Both the position numbers and the translations under genes were made by a program. Positions 37,341-46,787 of a stretch of DNA of 64,000 nt are shown piece after piece. Within the stretch, counting starts at the first letter, position 1, and each line of letters opens with the position of its first letter. The DNA lies in assembly GCF_020564935.1 (NCBI RefSeq), contig NZ_JAJCXB010000002.1, positions 248,001 through 312,000 on the forward strand, in the 5' to 3' direction. Source of the stretch: Streptomyces pinistramenti. Its GTDB lineage: Bacteria > Actinomycetota > Actinomycetes > Streptomycetales > Streptomycetaceae. The notes beneath the pieces were generated by a model that did not search any database, was not told the origin of the DNA, and saw only the letters and a program-made list of their open reading frames with translations.

Positions 37341-38087
37341 CGTCCCACCGCGGACCCGACGCCCCTTCGGCGACCGCCTGTTACGTCGCCACCGCGCGCG
37401 ACTGGCCCGATCTGCCCGGCGCCCGGAAAAACCGTTTGAAATCGACCGCCCGACGCGCCAGCCTTCCATGACTCATCCCCACGGCCCCCACCACCGTCCC
37501 GCACCCAGGACTGCCGCAACGACTTCCCGGCCGGACCACCACACCTCAGAGCCGCCAAACACCTGACAACACCACCGCACAACGGCAACGGCAACGGCAA
37601 CAGAACTATGGACACGGCGCCACGGAGACGGTCACGGCCAGGGGGCCGGTTCACATGTGGATGCGACGCGTGACAGGGGCGAGCGCTCGTCCCACAACCG
37701 AGGGCTGACGGACGGGTTGGTACTGCGGAAACGAAGGCCCGACGCCCCGACCGACCGTGGACAGACGCATCAGCCGGCACGAACACGAGAACGGACACGA
37801 GCAGCGCCAGGCACGAGGGACACGGATACGAGCGGCGAACCGATGTGAGCGGGCCTGGACATATGCGATCCCGATTGCGTCCGGGCCTGGGCGTAGGCAG
37901 GCCCGCTGGCGTCCCTGCCTGGATGCAGGGAGGGACATGAGCCGGAGCAAAGGCGCGCGGCTCCACGTCGGCCGCCAGTGACCTCCCGGCCGGGCACCCC
38001 AGCCACTACCCAAAGCGTGACCGCTCCCGCCCCTCCCACCACCCCATCTCCCCATCCCCACCCACCACAACCACGCCCCTGGACATC
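37341..38087. other. Long non-coding stretch with small repeats and hairpins
   Basis: About 750 bases without a supported gene, between the L,D-transpeptidase-like gene and the heterodimeric ABC exporter. Seen: three CGGCAA units near 37580-37597 and two adjacent small hairpins, GGGCCTG/CAGGCCC (37883-37904) and CCCTGC/GCAGGG (37913-37930), about 160 bases ahead of the exporter start. The 60 bases just before the exporter are C/A-rich with no clear ribosome site. Confidence 0.5.
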
Positions 38088-40226
38088 ATGCAGATTCGCG
38101 ATCTTCCGTTCACCGACCCCGGCGACCCCGACGTACGAACCGGCGGCAGATTCCTCCTCTGGCTTTACAGAAAACAGCTCGGCGGGCAAATCAAGGCCCT
38201 CCTCTGGGGCCTGGTGCACACCGGCGCCCTGGCCGCCTTTCCGCTGCCGGTCGGCCTCGCCGTGCAAGCCGTCGTGGACCGCTCCGGTGGCCAACTGGCC
38301 CTGGCAGGCGGCATCCTCGCCCTCCTCGGCGCACTGGTCGCACTCGGCGACACCATGCTGCACCGCTCTTCCGTGAGCAACTGGATCATCTCCGTCGCCC
38401 GCATACAGCAACTGCTCGCCCGCAAGACGACCGAACTGGGTTCCGCCATGACCAGGCGGGTGGCCGCCGGAGAAATCGTGGCCGTCAGCACCGGCGACCT
38501 GGAGAAAATTGGATGGTTCGTCGAGGCGATCTCCCGCTTCGGCGCGGCCGCCGTGACGTCGGTCGGCGTCTGCGTCTGGCTGGTGCTCTACCAGCCGGCC
38601 CTCGGGATCGTGGTGGCGATCGGCACGCCGGTTCTGGCACTCGCCGTGCTCCCGCTGCTGCCGCACGCCACCCGTCGCGCCGACGCCCAGCGCGAAATGG
38701 CCGGCCGGGCGACCGAACTGGCCTCCGACACCGTCGCCGGACTGCGCGTACTGCGCGGCATCGGCGGCGAAGAGCTGTTCCTCGGCCGCTACCGCAGCGC
38801 CTCCCAGGAAGTCCGCAAGGCCGCCGTCCACAGCGCCCGGATGTGGTCCCTGATCTCGGCCGTCCAGGTAGTCCTGCCAGGGCTGTTGCTGATCGCGGTG
38901 GTCTGGTACGGAGCCCGGCTGGCGCTGGACGGCCGCATCGCGGTCGGCGAGCTCGTCACGATCTACAGCGCGGTCACCTTCCTGCTCTTCCCGCTCCGGC
39001 ACTTCGAGGAGATCGCCATGGCGTACTCCTTCTCCCGCCCGTCAGCGAACCGCGCCGCCCGGGTACTGGCCCTGACTCGCCCGGCCGGCGGCCGGACCAC
39101 CGAGCACGGGCGGCTGACCGGAGACCTCCACGACCCGGTCACCGGCCTCACGGCCGCATCAGGCCGGCTCACCGCAATCGTCTGCGGCGACCCCGACGCC
39201 GCAGGCCACCTCGCCGACCGCCTGGGCGGGCACCCACCGGACCCCAACCCCGACGCCGAGGACCAACACGCCACCGACACCGATGGTGTTGACAACGGAC
39301 CTCCGAAAAGGCCCGAGTCCGAGATCCTGGGCACTGGCGTTGGCTCCGGTTCTGGCACTGACGTTGGCTCCGGTTCTGGCGTCGAGGCCGATATCGCTGT
39401 CGCTGTCGACGCCGACCTTCACATGGCCGCAGTCGTAGCGAAGGACGCGGGCCCAGGCACAGCCGAAACCGGTCCCGGTCCCGGTCCCGGTCCCGGTACA
39501 ACTACCGGGCAGGTCACCACCGTTACACCTGCCACCACCGTCACAAAGACCCTCCCCACCCCCACCTACCGAACATCCACCTCCGTACTCCTCGGAGGCA
39601 CCGCACTCGACGACGTACCGCGCTCCGCCGCCCGCGCCGCCGCCCTCGTCCAGGACAAGGACCCCACGCTCCTCTCCGGCACCCTCGGCGAACTTCTCGA
39701 CGTGCCCTCGTCGGGAAACATCGGCACCGACGAAGCACTGTCGGCCGCGCAATGCGGCGATGTCCTGACGGCGTTGGCCCAGGCATCCGTCGACGACTCC
39801 GGCGACCCGATGCTCACCCGCATCACGGAACGCGGCCGGTCGCTCTCGGGTGGCCAGCGCCAGCGGCTGGCCCTGGCCAGGTCCCTGGTCACCGACCCCG
39901 AGGTGCTGGTGCTCGACGAACCGACCAGCGCCGTCGACTCACATACCGAGGCCCGCATCGCCGACGGCCTCCGCGACATCCGAACCGGGCGCACGACGAT
40001 CATCCTCACCTCCAGCCCCCTCCTCCTGGACAGGGCGGACCACGTGGTCTTCCTCCATGAGGGCAAGGTCCTGGCCGAGGCCACCCACCGCGAATTGCTG
40101 CACACCACTCCCGCCTACCGCGCCGTCGTCACACGCGAGGCCAACCCCCGCCACCCTGCCGGACCCACCGCCCCCACCGAGCCGGCCGATGAGGCTGGGG
40201 CCACCCACACCGAGGAGACCGCATGA
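38088..40226 (+). CDS. ABC exporter subunit A, degenerate Walker A, low-complexity insert
   Basis: A 712-residue half-transporter: six membrane segments over about 35-300, then an unusual ATPase domain. The Walker A position near residue 363 reads VCGDPDAAGHLA, lacking the Gly-Lys-Ser/Thr. Residues about 380-500 are an Asp/Gly/Ser/Pro-rich insert with short repeats (GSGSG, GPGPGPG). After it come an intact signature LSGGQRQR (about 585) and Walker B VLVLDEPTSAVD; the H-loop position reads TSSPLLL without His. It pairs with the next gene (ATGA overlap), which has the complementary motifs. The heterodimer would have one competent ATP site. Substrate unknown. Confidence 0.88.
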   Translation: MQIRDLPFTDPGDPDVRTGGRFLLWLYRKQLGGQIKALLWGLVHTGALAAFPLPVGLAVQAVVDRSGGQLALAGGILALLGALVALGDTMLHRSSVSNWIISVARIQQLLARKTTELGSAMTRRVAAGEIVAVSTGDLEKIGWFVEAISRFGAAAVTSVGVCVWLVLYQPALGIVVAIGTPVLALAVLPLLPHATRRADAQREMAGRATELASDTVAGLRVLRGIGGEELFLGRYRSASQEVRKAAVHSARMWSLISAVQVVLPGLLLIAVVWYGARLALDGRIAVGELVTIYSAVTFLLFPLRHFEEIAMAYSFSRPSANRAARVLALTRPAGGRTTEHGRLTGDLHDPVTGLTAASGRLTAIVCGDPDAAGHLADRLGGHPPDPNPDAEDQHATDTDGVDNGPPKRPESEILGTGVGSGSGTDVGSGSGVEADIAVAVDADLHMAAVVAKDAGPGTAETGPGPGPGPGTTTGQVTTVTPATTVTKTLPTPTYRTSTSVLLGGTALDDVPRSAARAAALVQDKDPTLLSGTLGELLDVPSSGNIGTDEALSAAQCGDVLTALAQASVDDSGDPMLTRITERGRSLSGGQRQRLALARSLVTDPEVLVLDEPTSAVDSHTEARIADGLRDIRTGRTTIILTSSPLLLDRADHVVFLHEGKVLAEATHRELLHTTPAYRAVVTREANPRHPAGPTAPTEPADEAGATHTEETA
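39339..39380 (+). repeat. Tandem 24-base repeat inside ABC subunit A
   Basis: GTTGGCTCCGGTTCTGGC occurs twice with a 24-base period (39339-39356 and 39363-39380), encoding VGSGSG units in the low-complexity insert. Confidence 0.85.
39471..39494 (+). repeat. GGTCCC hexamer repeat inside ABC subunit A
   Basis: Four perfect copies of GGTCCC, encoding alternating Gly and Pro. The in-frame hexamer suggests length variation by slippage. Confidence 0.9.
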
Positions 40227-42004
40227 TCGGCCTGGCGCCGCCGGAGCACGATCCGGATGCCCCGCAGACCGCCACGACCCTGCCCGTCGGCTCCCCCGCG
40301 ACCGTACGGGCCTACGTGGGCGGCCTCATCCGCCGCCATCGCCGCGCCTTCACCGTGCTGATCAGCGTGAACGCGGCAGCCGTGGCGGCATCCATGGTCG
40401 GCCCGTATCTGCTCGGCGGGCTGGTCGAGGACCTGTCCACCGGAGCACGGCAGCTCGAACTCGCCCCGACCATCACGGTGTTCGCCGTCGCACTGACCCT
40501 GCAGACCGTCTTCGTCCGCCTCGTGCGCCTGCGCGGGGCGATGCTCGGCGAACGGATGCTGGCAGACCTGCGCGAGGACTTCCTCGTACGGTCGGTGGCG
40601 CTCCCACCGAGCGTCCTCGAACGCGCCGGCACCGGCGACCTGTTGTCGCGGATCACCACCGACATCGACCGGCTCGCCAACGCGATGCGCGAGGCCGTGC
40701 CGGAGCTGGCGATCGGAGTGGTGTGGATCATCCTTCTGCTCGGTGGGCTCACCCTGACCGCGCCACCGCTCGCCCTTTCCGTCCTTGTCGCCCTCCCTCT
40801 GCTCATCGTCGGCTGCCGCTGGTACTTCAAACGCGCCCCGAGCGCCTACCGTTCCGAAGCCGCCGGCTATGCCGCGGTCTCCGCCGCACTCACCGAGACC
40901 GTGGACGCCGGGCGCACCATCGAGGCGCATCGGCTGGGCGCCCGGCGGGTGGCGCTCTCCGAACGCCGAGTACGCGAGTGGACACAGTGGGAGCGGTACA
41001 CGCTGTTCCTCCGCTCGGTGCTGTTTCCCGTCATCAACGTGACGCACGTACTGCTCCACGGGTCGGTGCTGATGCTCGGCGGGGTGTTCGTTCTGCAGGG
41101 CTGGATCACCCCCGGCCAGCTGACGACAGGTGCGCTGCTCGCCCAGATGATGGCCGAGCCCGTCGCCATCATCCTGCGCTGGTACGACGAGTTGCAGGTG
41201 GCGCAGGTATCCATCGCCCGGCTCGTCGGTGTACGGGAAATCGAACCGGAGGCTGCCGACGGGACGACGGCCCCCGACGGCCGGGACGTGCACGCAGACG
41301 AGGTGCACTTCGGCTATCGGGCGGGAGTGGACGTGCTGCACGAGGTGTCGCTGCGGGTCCGCCCCGGGACCAGGCTGGCGCTGGTAGGGCCGTCCGGCGC
41401 GGGGAAGTCGACGCTGGGGCGGCTGCTGGCGGGAATCTACGGGCCACGCGCCGGCACGGTCACCCTGGGCGGCGCCGCGCTCTCCGAGATGCCGGCGGAA
41501 CGGGTCCGTGAGCATGTGGCGTTGGTCAATCAGGAGCATCACGTGTTCGTGGGATCGCTCCGTGACAATCTGCTGCTGGCCCGCACACGGGCGACCGAGG
41601 GCGAACTGTGGGCAGCGCTCGCTGCGGTGGACGCCGACGCTTGGGCCAAGGCGCTCGACAAGGGACTGGACACCGAGGTCGGTTCGGGCGGCCACGCGCT
41701 GACCCCGGCCCAGGCTCAGCAGGTCGCGCTGGCCCGCCTCGTGCTGGCCGATCCGCACACGCTGGTGCTGGACGAGGCGACCTCCTTGCTGGATCCGCGG
41801 GCGGCCCGGCATCTTGAACGGTCCCTGGCCAAGGTCCTGGACGGGCGGACGGTCGTGGCCATCGCCCATCGCCTGCACACCGCACACGACGCGGATGTGA
41901 TCGCCGTCGTCGAGCAGGGACGGATCAGCGAACTGGGCAGCCATCAGGAACTGGTGTCCGCGGACGGCGCCTACGCGGCCCTCTGGCGCTCCTGGCACAG
42001 CTGA
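40223..42004 (+). CDS. ABC exporter subunit B, degenerate signature motif
   Basis: A 593-residue half-transporter with six membrane segments and a C-terminal ATPase. Walker A GPSGAGKST is intact near 390-398, the Q-loop VNQEHHVF, Walker B LVLDEATSLLD and H-loop AIAHRLHT are present, but the ABC signature near 493 reads LTPAQAQQ instead of LSGGQ. Its start overlaps the stop of subunit A (ATGA). The intact Walker A here faces the intact signature of subunit A, giving one working site, while the other site lacks both. Such asymmetry is known in heterodimeric exporters. A terminator follows. Substrate unknown. Confidence 0.92.
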   Translation: MIGLAPPEHDPDAPQTATTLPVGSPATVRAYVGGLIRRHRRAFTVLISVNAAAVAASMVGPYLLGGLVEDLSTGARQLELAPTITVFAVALTLQTVFVRLVRLRGAMLGERMLADLREDFLVRSVALPPSVLERAGTGDLLSRITTDIDRLANAMREAVPELAIGVVWIILLLGGLTLTAPPLALSVLVALPLLIVGCRWYFKRAPSAYRSEAAGYAAVSAALTETVDAGRTIEAHRLGARRVALSERRVREWTQWERYTLFLRSVLFPVINVTHVLLHGSVLMLGGVFVLQGWITPGQLTTGALLAQMMAEPVAIILRWYDELQVAQVSIARLVGVREIEPEAADGTTAPDGRDVHADEVHFGYRAGVDVLHEVSLRVRPGTRLALVGPSGAGKSTLGRLLAGIYGPRAGTVTLGGAALSEMPAERVREHVALVNQEHHVFVGSLRDNLLLARTRATEGELWAALAAVDADAWAKALDKGLDTEVGSGGHALTPAQAQQVALARLVLADPHTLVLDEATSLLDPRAARHLERSLAKVLDGRTVVAIAHRLHTAHDADVIAVVEQGRISELGSHQELVSADGAYAALWRSWHS

Positions 42005-42020
42005 CGGCGACGGACCGCTC

Positions 42021-42051
42021 CGGTCCCGAGCCGCCCTCCGGCTCGGGACCG
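42021..42051 (+). terminator. Terminator after the heterodimeric ABC exporter
   Basis: CGGTCCCGAGCC and GGCTCGGGACCG form a 12-bp perfect stem with a seven-base loop, 17 bases after the subunit B stop. Confidence 0.88.
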
Positions 42052-42432
42052 TGGCGCCGTGGTGCTTCCGGCGCGCGCCGGTCGGCGGTCCTCCGGCCAT
42101 CGGGCGGGTACGGGCTTCGGCCTTACGGACTCCCCGTCGCCGGGAGACTTCCCGGAGCACCGTCTCCGCCGCACCGGACGGGCCGAGGCGGCTGTGCGGG
42201 CCTCCCTGCTCCCGAGTGCCTCGGGGTGGCGCACCCCGGCCGGCGCCGTTACGCACCCGCCGGACTTCTCGCGCAAGCACGCTCCGGCCGTCGCGCGGAC
42301 GCATCCGCCGGCCGCCCCGGCTGAGCCATCGCAGACCGCCCCCGTCCCGGCCTGGAGCGGATGTCGGGCAGGGCACGGCGAACCGGAGCCGTCCCAGGAC
42401 GGCCGCGCGGCCCGTCGGACGGTGCGGAGCGG
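42052..42432. other. Intergenic region, nothing identified
   Basis: About 380 GC-rich bases between the ABC operon terminator and the convergent hydrolase-like gene. Open frames exist on the plus strand, but none has a ribosome site or a product I can recognise. Confidence 0.5.
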
Positions 42433-43224
42433 TCAGAGATAGCCGAGGGCTCCCAGGGCTCCTATGCCGCCGAGCAGCATGAAGGCGGGCATCAGGACCT
42501 TCAGCTCGATCCAGCTGCCGGCCCGGAAGCGCATGGCGTGCGGCGGACCCACCGGGTACCAGCGCTTGCGGCCTATCGGGATGGGCCACAGCACGGGGCA
42601 GCCCGAGACGGTCAGGGCGTCGCCGATGTCGTGGACCAGCGCGCCCAGGACGATCGGCAGGCCCAGCCAGAGGTACTCCTGGCCCGGTTCGGTGAACAGC
42701 CAGCCCGCGCCGTTGCCCGGCTGGTCGAGGATGCCGGCCAGGATCCAGGCCGTGGCCGCGCCCAGCAGCCACACCAGGACATCGCTGGAGACACGTGCCG
42801 CGCGCCACAGCAGACCTTCGATGGCGAGCACCATGTGGACGAAAAGGATGCCGAGGACCGCCCAGCGGCCGCCCTGGGTGGCGAGAACGGACATTCCGCC
42901 ACCGACCAGGACCGCCCACAGCCAGGTGTGGGTCAGCGTGCGGTGCCCTCCGGCGCGGTGTGAGTCGCCGCGCATCTTGGTGGCCTTGTACACGGCGTGC
43001 GAGAGAGTGTCGACGACGTCGCAGAGCATCCGTGAGAGCGGTCCGAAGGCTCGCGAGATGGTGGCTGACTTGTGGTCGAGGTCGGGGGCGAGCGCCGCCC
43101 CGGCGCAGATCAGAGCGCCGCAGACGAGCACGGGCCAGGGCATCGGATGCCCGGCGGTCGCGGCCGCCGCTCCCACCCCCAGCCAGGCCGCGGCCCCGGA
43201 CAGCGAGTGCGCCGGTCCCATCAT
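42433..43224 (-). CDS. YdjM-type membrane-bound metal-dependent hydrolase
   Basis: A 263-residue integral membrane protein. GPAHSLSGAAAWL at the N-terminus, DLDHKSATISRAFGP near 50 and GGHRTLTHTW near 93 place conserved His and Asp residues on the membrane face, the signature of the YdjM/LexA-controlled hydrolase family (DUF457). A further VHDIGDALTVSGCPVLWPI motif lies near 205. About six membrane segments. Catalytic activity is unproven for the family. Two ATGs in a row, 43224 and 43221; GGGG lies seven bases before the first. It is divergent from the helicase gene. Confidence 0.85.
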   Translation of the reverse strand: MMGPAHSLSGAAAWLGVGAAAATAGHPMPWPVLVCGALICAGAALAPDLDHKSATISRAFGPLSRMLCDVVDTLSHAVYKATKMRGDSHRAGGHRTLTHTWLWAVLVGGGMSVLATQGGRWAVLGILFVHMVLAIEGLLWRAARVSSDVLVWLLGAATAWILAGILDQPGNGAGWLFTEPGQEYLWLGLPIVLGALVHDIGDALTVSGCPVLWPIPIGRKRWYPVGPPHAMRFRAGSWIELKVLMPAFMLLGGIGALGALGYL

Positions 43225-43357
43225 GGTCGTTCCCCACCCCTTGATTTCTTGGATCTCGTGTTTCTGACGCCTGGTCGGCGACACAGCGTAACGTCAGATG
43301 ATCTCCATATGAGCGGCCGGTTCCCGGATACGGGCCGAAGGCAGGCAGTATGGGGGC

Positions 43358-45871
43358 GTGACCCTTATCGATCATTTGCCGAAAGACGCCGGCCCCGATG
43401 CCCTCTTCGAAGCTTTTTCGACCTGGGCCGAGCAGCAGGGCATCACGCTCTACCCTGCCCAGGAGGAGGCGCTGATCGAGGTGGTCTCCGGGGCGAATCT
43501 CATCCTGTCCACGCCCACAGGCTCCGGCAAGAGCCTGGTGGCGGCGGGTGCCCATTTCACCGCGCTCGCCCATGACCAGGTCACCTTCTACACGGCGCCG
43601 ATCAAGGCGCTGGTGTCGGAGAAGTTCTTCGACCTGTGCAAGCTGTTCGGCACCGAGAACGTCGGCATGCTGACCGGTGACGCCTCCGTCAACGCGGACG
43701 CTCCGGTGATCTGCTGCACAGCTGAGGTGCTGGCCTCGATCGCGCTGCGGGACGGCAAGGACGCCGACATCGGCCAGGTCGTGATGGACGAGTTCCATTT
43801 CTACGCGGAGCAGGACCGCGGCTGGGCGTGGCAGATTCCGCTGCTGGAACTGCCGCAGGCACAGTTCATCCTGATGTCGGCGACGCTCGGCGACATGTCG
43901 CGGTTCGAAGAGGATCTGACCCGGCGTACCGGGAAGCCCACGTCGGTCGTGCGGTCGGCCACGCGGCCGGTTCCGCTGTCGTACGAGTACCGTGCGACGC
44001 CGATGACGGAGACGCTCACGGAGCTGTTGGAGACGCATCAGTCGCCGGTCTACATCGTGCATTTCACGCAGGCCGCAGCGGTCGAGCGGGCGCAGGCGTT
44101 GATGAGCATCAATATGTGTACGCGTGCGGAGAAAGATGAGATCGCACAGCTCATCGGGAATTTCCGGTTCACGACCAAGTTCGGTCGGAATCTGTCGCGT
44201 TACGTCCGGCATGGCATCGGTGTGCATCACGCCGGCATGCTGCCCAAGTACCGTCGGCTGGTCGAGAAACTGGCGCAGGCGGGCCTGCTGAAGGTGATCT
44301 GCGGTACGGACACGCTGGGCGTCGGCGTCAACGTGCCCATCCGTACGGTGCTGTTCACGGCGCTGACGAAGTACGACGGCACCCGGGTGCGGACGCTGCG
44401 GGCGCGGGAGTTCCACCAGATCGCAGGGCGTGCGGGGCGGGCCGGTTTCGACACGGCGGGGTTTGTCGTGGCGCAGGCCCCCGATCATGTCGTCGAGAAC
44501 GAGAAGGCGCTGGCGAAGGCCGGCGACGATCCGAAGAAGCGCCGCAAGGTGGTGCGGAAGAAGGCGCCGGAGGGCTTCGTCAACTGGGGCGAGAACACCT
44601 TCGAGAAGCTGATCGCTTCCGATCCCGAGCAGCTGACCTCGCGCTTCCGGGTGACGCACACGATGCTGTTGTCCGTGATCGCCCGGCCGGGCAATGCCTT
44701 CAAAGCGATGCGTCATCTGCTGGAGGACAATCACGAGCCGCGCCGGAACCAGCTCAAGCACATTCGGCGGGCCATCGCGATCTACCGGTCGCTGCTGGAC
44801 GGCGGCATCGTGGAGCAGCTGGACGAGCCGGACGCGGAGGGCCGGATCGTGCGGCTGACCGTGGACCTGCAGCAGGACTTCGCGTTGAACCAGCCGTTGT
44901 CGACGTTCGCGCTCGCGGCGTTCGACCTGCTGGATCCGGAGTCGCCGTCGTACGCCCTGGACATGGTCTCGGTCGTGGAGTCCACGCTGGACGATCCGCG
45001 GCAGATCCTGGCGGCGCAGCAGAACAAGGCGCGCGGCGAAGCGGTCGCCCAGATGAAGGCCGATGGGGTCGAGTACGAGGACCGCATGGAACGCCTCATG
45101 GACGTCGAATACCCCAAGCCGCTGGAGGAGTTGCTGTTCCACGCCTACGGGCTGTACCGCAAGAGCCACCCGTGGGTCGGTGACCATCCGCTGTCGCCGA
45201 AGTCGGTGATCCGCGACATGTACGAACGCGCGATGACCTTCACGGAGTTCACGTCGTTCTACGAACTGGCGCGCACCGAGGGGATCGTGCTGCGTTACCT
45301 CGCGAGCGCGTTCAAGGCGCTGGATCACACCGTGCCGGACGATCTGAAGTCCGAGGATTTCCAGGACATCATCGCCTGGCTGGGCGAGATGGTGCGCCAG
45401 GTGGACTCCAGCCTGCTGGACGAGTGGGAACAGCTGGCCAATCCGGAGGTGGAGACGGCGGAGCAGGCCGCGGAGCGGGCCGATCAGGTCCGGCCGGTCA
45501 CGTCGAATGCGCGGGCGTTCCGGGTTCTGGTCCGCAATGCGATGTTCCGCAGGGTGGAGCTGGCTGCGCTGGACAAGGTGGAGGAACTCGGCGAGATGGA
45601 CGCCGACTCCGGCTGGGACGTCGATGCCTGGGGCGATGCGATGGACGCCTACTGGGACGAGTACGAGGAGCTGGGCACCGGTCCGGATGCGCGCGGCCCG
45701 AAGTTGCTGCAGATCGAGGAGGACGCCGAGCACGGGCTGTGGAAGGTGCGGCAGACTTTCGCCGACCCGAACGGCGACCACGACTGGGGCATCTCCGCGG
45801 AGGTGGATCTGTCCGCATCGGACGAGGAGGGGCGCGCGGTGGTGCGGGTCACGGATGTGGGTCAGCTGTGA
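43358..45871 (+). CDS. Ski2-like DEAD/DEAH-box RNA helicase with DUF3516-type C-terminus
   Basis: An 837-residue superfamily 2 helicase. Walker A TPTGSGKS at 52-59, motif Ia TAPIKALVSEKF, Walker B DEFH at 144-147, motif III MSATLGD, then the second RecA domain with VHHAGMLPKYRR, GTDTLGVGVN and QIAGRAGRAGFD. The acidic, helical last 400 residues match the DUF3516 region seen in actinobacterial Ski2/Mtr4-like proteins. It probably unwinds RNA in decay or ribosome-related work. GTG at 43358. The tesB-like gene follows after 49 bases, probably in the same transcript. Confidence 0.9.
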   Translation: MTLIDHLPKDAGPDALFEAFSTWAEQQGITLYPAQEEALIEVVSGANLILSTPTGSGKSLVAAGAHFTALAHDQVTFYTAPIKALVSEKFFDLCKLFGTENVGMLTGDASVNADAPVICCTAEVLASIALRDGKDADIGQVVMDEFHFYAEQDRGWAWQIPLLELPQAQFILMSATLGDMSRFEEDLTRRTGKPTSVVRSATRPVPLSYEYRATPMTETLTELLETHQSPVYIVHFTQAAAVERAQALMSINMCTRAEKDEIAQLIGNFRFTTKFGRNLSRYVRHGIGVHHAGMLPKYRRLVEKLAQAGLLKVICGTDTLGVGVNVPIRTVLFTALTKYDGTRVRTLRAREFHQIAGRAGRAGFDTAGFVVAQAPDHVVENEKALAKAGDDPKKRRKVVRKKAPEGFVNWGENTFEKLIASDPEQLTSRFRVTHTMLLSVIARPGNAFKAMRHLLEDNHEPRRNQLKHIRRAIAIYRSLLDGGIVEQLDEPDAEGRIVRLTVDLQQDFALNQPLSTFALAAFDLLDPESPSYALDMVSVVESTLDDPRQILAAQQNKARGEAVAQMKADGVEYEDRMERLMDVEYPKPLEELLFHAYGLYRKSHPWVGDHPLSPKSVIRDMYERAMTFTEFTSFYELARTEGIVLRYLASAFKALDHTVPDDLKSEDFQDIIAWLGEMVRQVDSSLLDEWEQLANPEVETAEQAAERADQVRPVTSNARAFRVLVRNAMFRRVELAALDKVEELGEMDADSGWDVDAWGDAMDAYWDEYEELGTGPDARGPKLLQIEEDAEHGLWKVRQTFADPNGDHDWGISAEVDLSASDEEGRAVVRVTDVGQL

Positions 45872-45920
45872 ACGGGAGTCGGCGGAGGCCGGCGTCGGAG
45901 GCGATGGAGGGGCACCGGGC

Positions 45921-46787
45921 ATGACGGGTTCGGACGAGAAGCTGGTCGACCTGCTGGATCTGGAGCAGATCGAGGTCAACATTTTCCGCGGCCGCAGCCC
46001 GCAGGAGTCTCTGCAGCGGGTGTTCGGCGGGCAGGTCGCGGGACAGGCGCTGGTGGCGGCAGGTCGGACCACGGAAGGGGACCGGCCGGTCCATTCGCTG
46101 CACGCGTATTTTCTGCGGCCGGGCCGCCCCGGGGTGCCGATCGTGTACCAGGTGGAGCGGGTACGCGACGGGCGGTCCTTCACCACTCGCCGGGTCGTCG
46201 CCGTCCAGCAGGGACGCACGATCTTCAATTTGACCGCCTCCTTTCACAAGCCGGAACCCGGCTTCGATCATCAGTTGCCGATGCGCCGGGTGCCCGGACC
46301 TGAGGGCTTGCCGACGATCTCGGAAGAGGTTCGCGAGCGTCTGGGCGCGCTGCCCGAGGCGCTGCAGCGGATGGCCCGCCGGCAACCGTTCGACGTGCGG
46401 TATGTCGACCGGCTGCGGTGGACCGCGGATGAGGTCGAGGGTGCCGAGCCGCGCAGCACGGTGTGGATGCGCGCCGTGGATCCGTTGGGTGACGATCCGC
46501 TGGTGCACACCTGCGCGCTGACCTACGCCAGCGACATGACCCTGCTTGACGCGGTGCGTGTCCCGATCGAGCCGCTGTGGGGCCCGCGCGGATTCGACAT
46601 GGCCTCCCTCGACCACGCGATGTGGTTCCACCGGCCGTTCCGTGCGGACGAGTGGTTTCTCTACGACCAGGAGTCGCCGATCGCCACCGGCGGCCGTGGG
46701 CTGGCCCGGGGCGCGATCTACGACCGGGAGGGCAGGCTGCTGGTGTCCGTCGTCCAGGAAGGGCTGTTCAGGAAGCTGGGCGGCTGA
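45921..46787 (+). CDS. tesB: Acyl-CoA thioesterase II (TesB)
   Basis: A 288-residue double hot-dog thioesterase that releases fatty acids from acyl-CoA. Seen: NIFRGRSPQESLQRVFGGQVAGQAL near the N-terminus, VHSLHAYFLRPG, RDGRSFTTRRVVA, and in the second half LDHAMWFHRPFRADEW with YDQESPIATGGRGLARG, all standard TesB motifs including the catalytic Asp/Gln/Thr region. ATG at 45921 follows GGAGGGG. Its 3' end overlaps the convergent DUF6397-like gene by 70 bases. Confidence 0.92.
   Translation: MTGSDEKLVDLLDLEQIEVNIFRGRSPQESLQRVFGGQVAGQALVAAGRTTEGDRPVHSLHAYFLRPGRPGVPIVYQVERVRDGRSFTTRRVVAVQQGRTIFNLTASFHKPEPGFDHQLPMRRVPGPEGLPTISEEVRERLGALPEALQRMARRQPFDVRYVDRLRWTADEVEGAEPRSTVWMRAVDPLGDDPLVHTCALTYASDMTLLDAVRVPIEPLWGPRGFDMASLDHAMWFHRPFRADEWFLYDQESPIATGGRGLARGAIYDREGRLLVSVVQEGLFRKLGG

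Noticed and set aside
37883..37930. Two small adjacent hairpins as a riboswitch ahead of the ABC exporter
   Set aside because: Stems of six or seven pairs are common at this GC content and no known riboswitch core is visible; only noted in the region description.
40115..46228. 2037-codon minus-strand open frame across the ABC, hydrolase, helicase and tesB genes
   Set aside because: A by-product of stop-poor high-GC DNA; all of its length is covered by well-supported genes in other frames.
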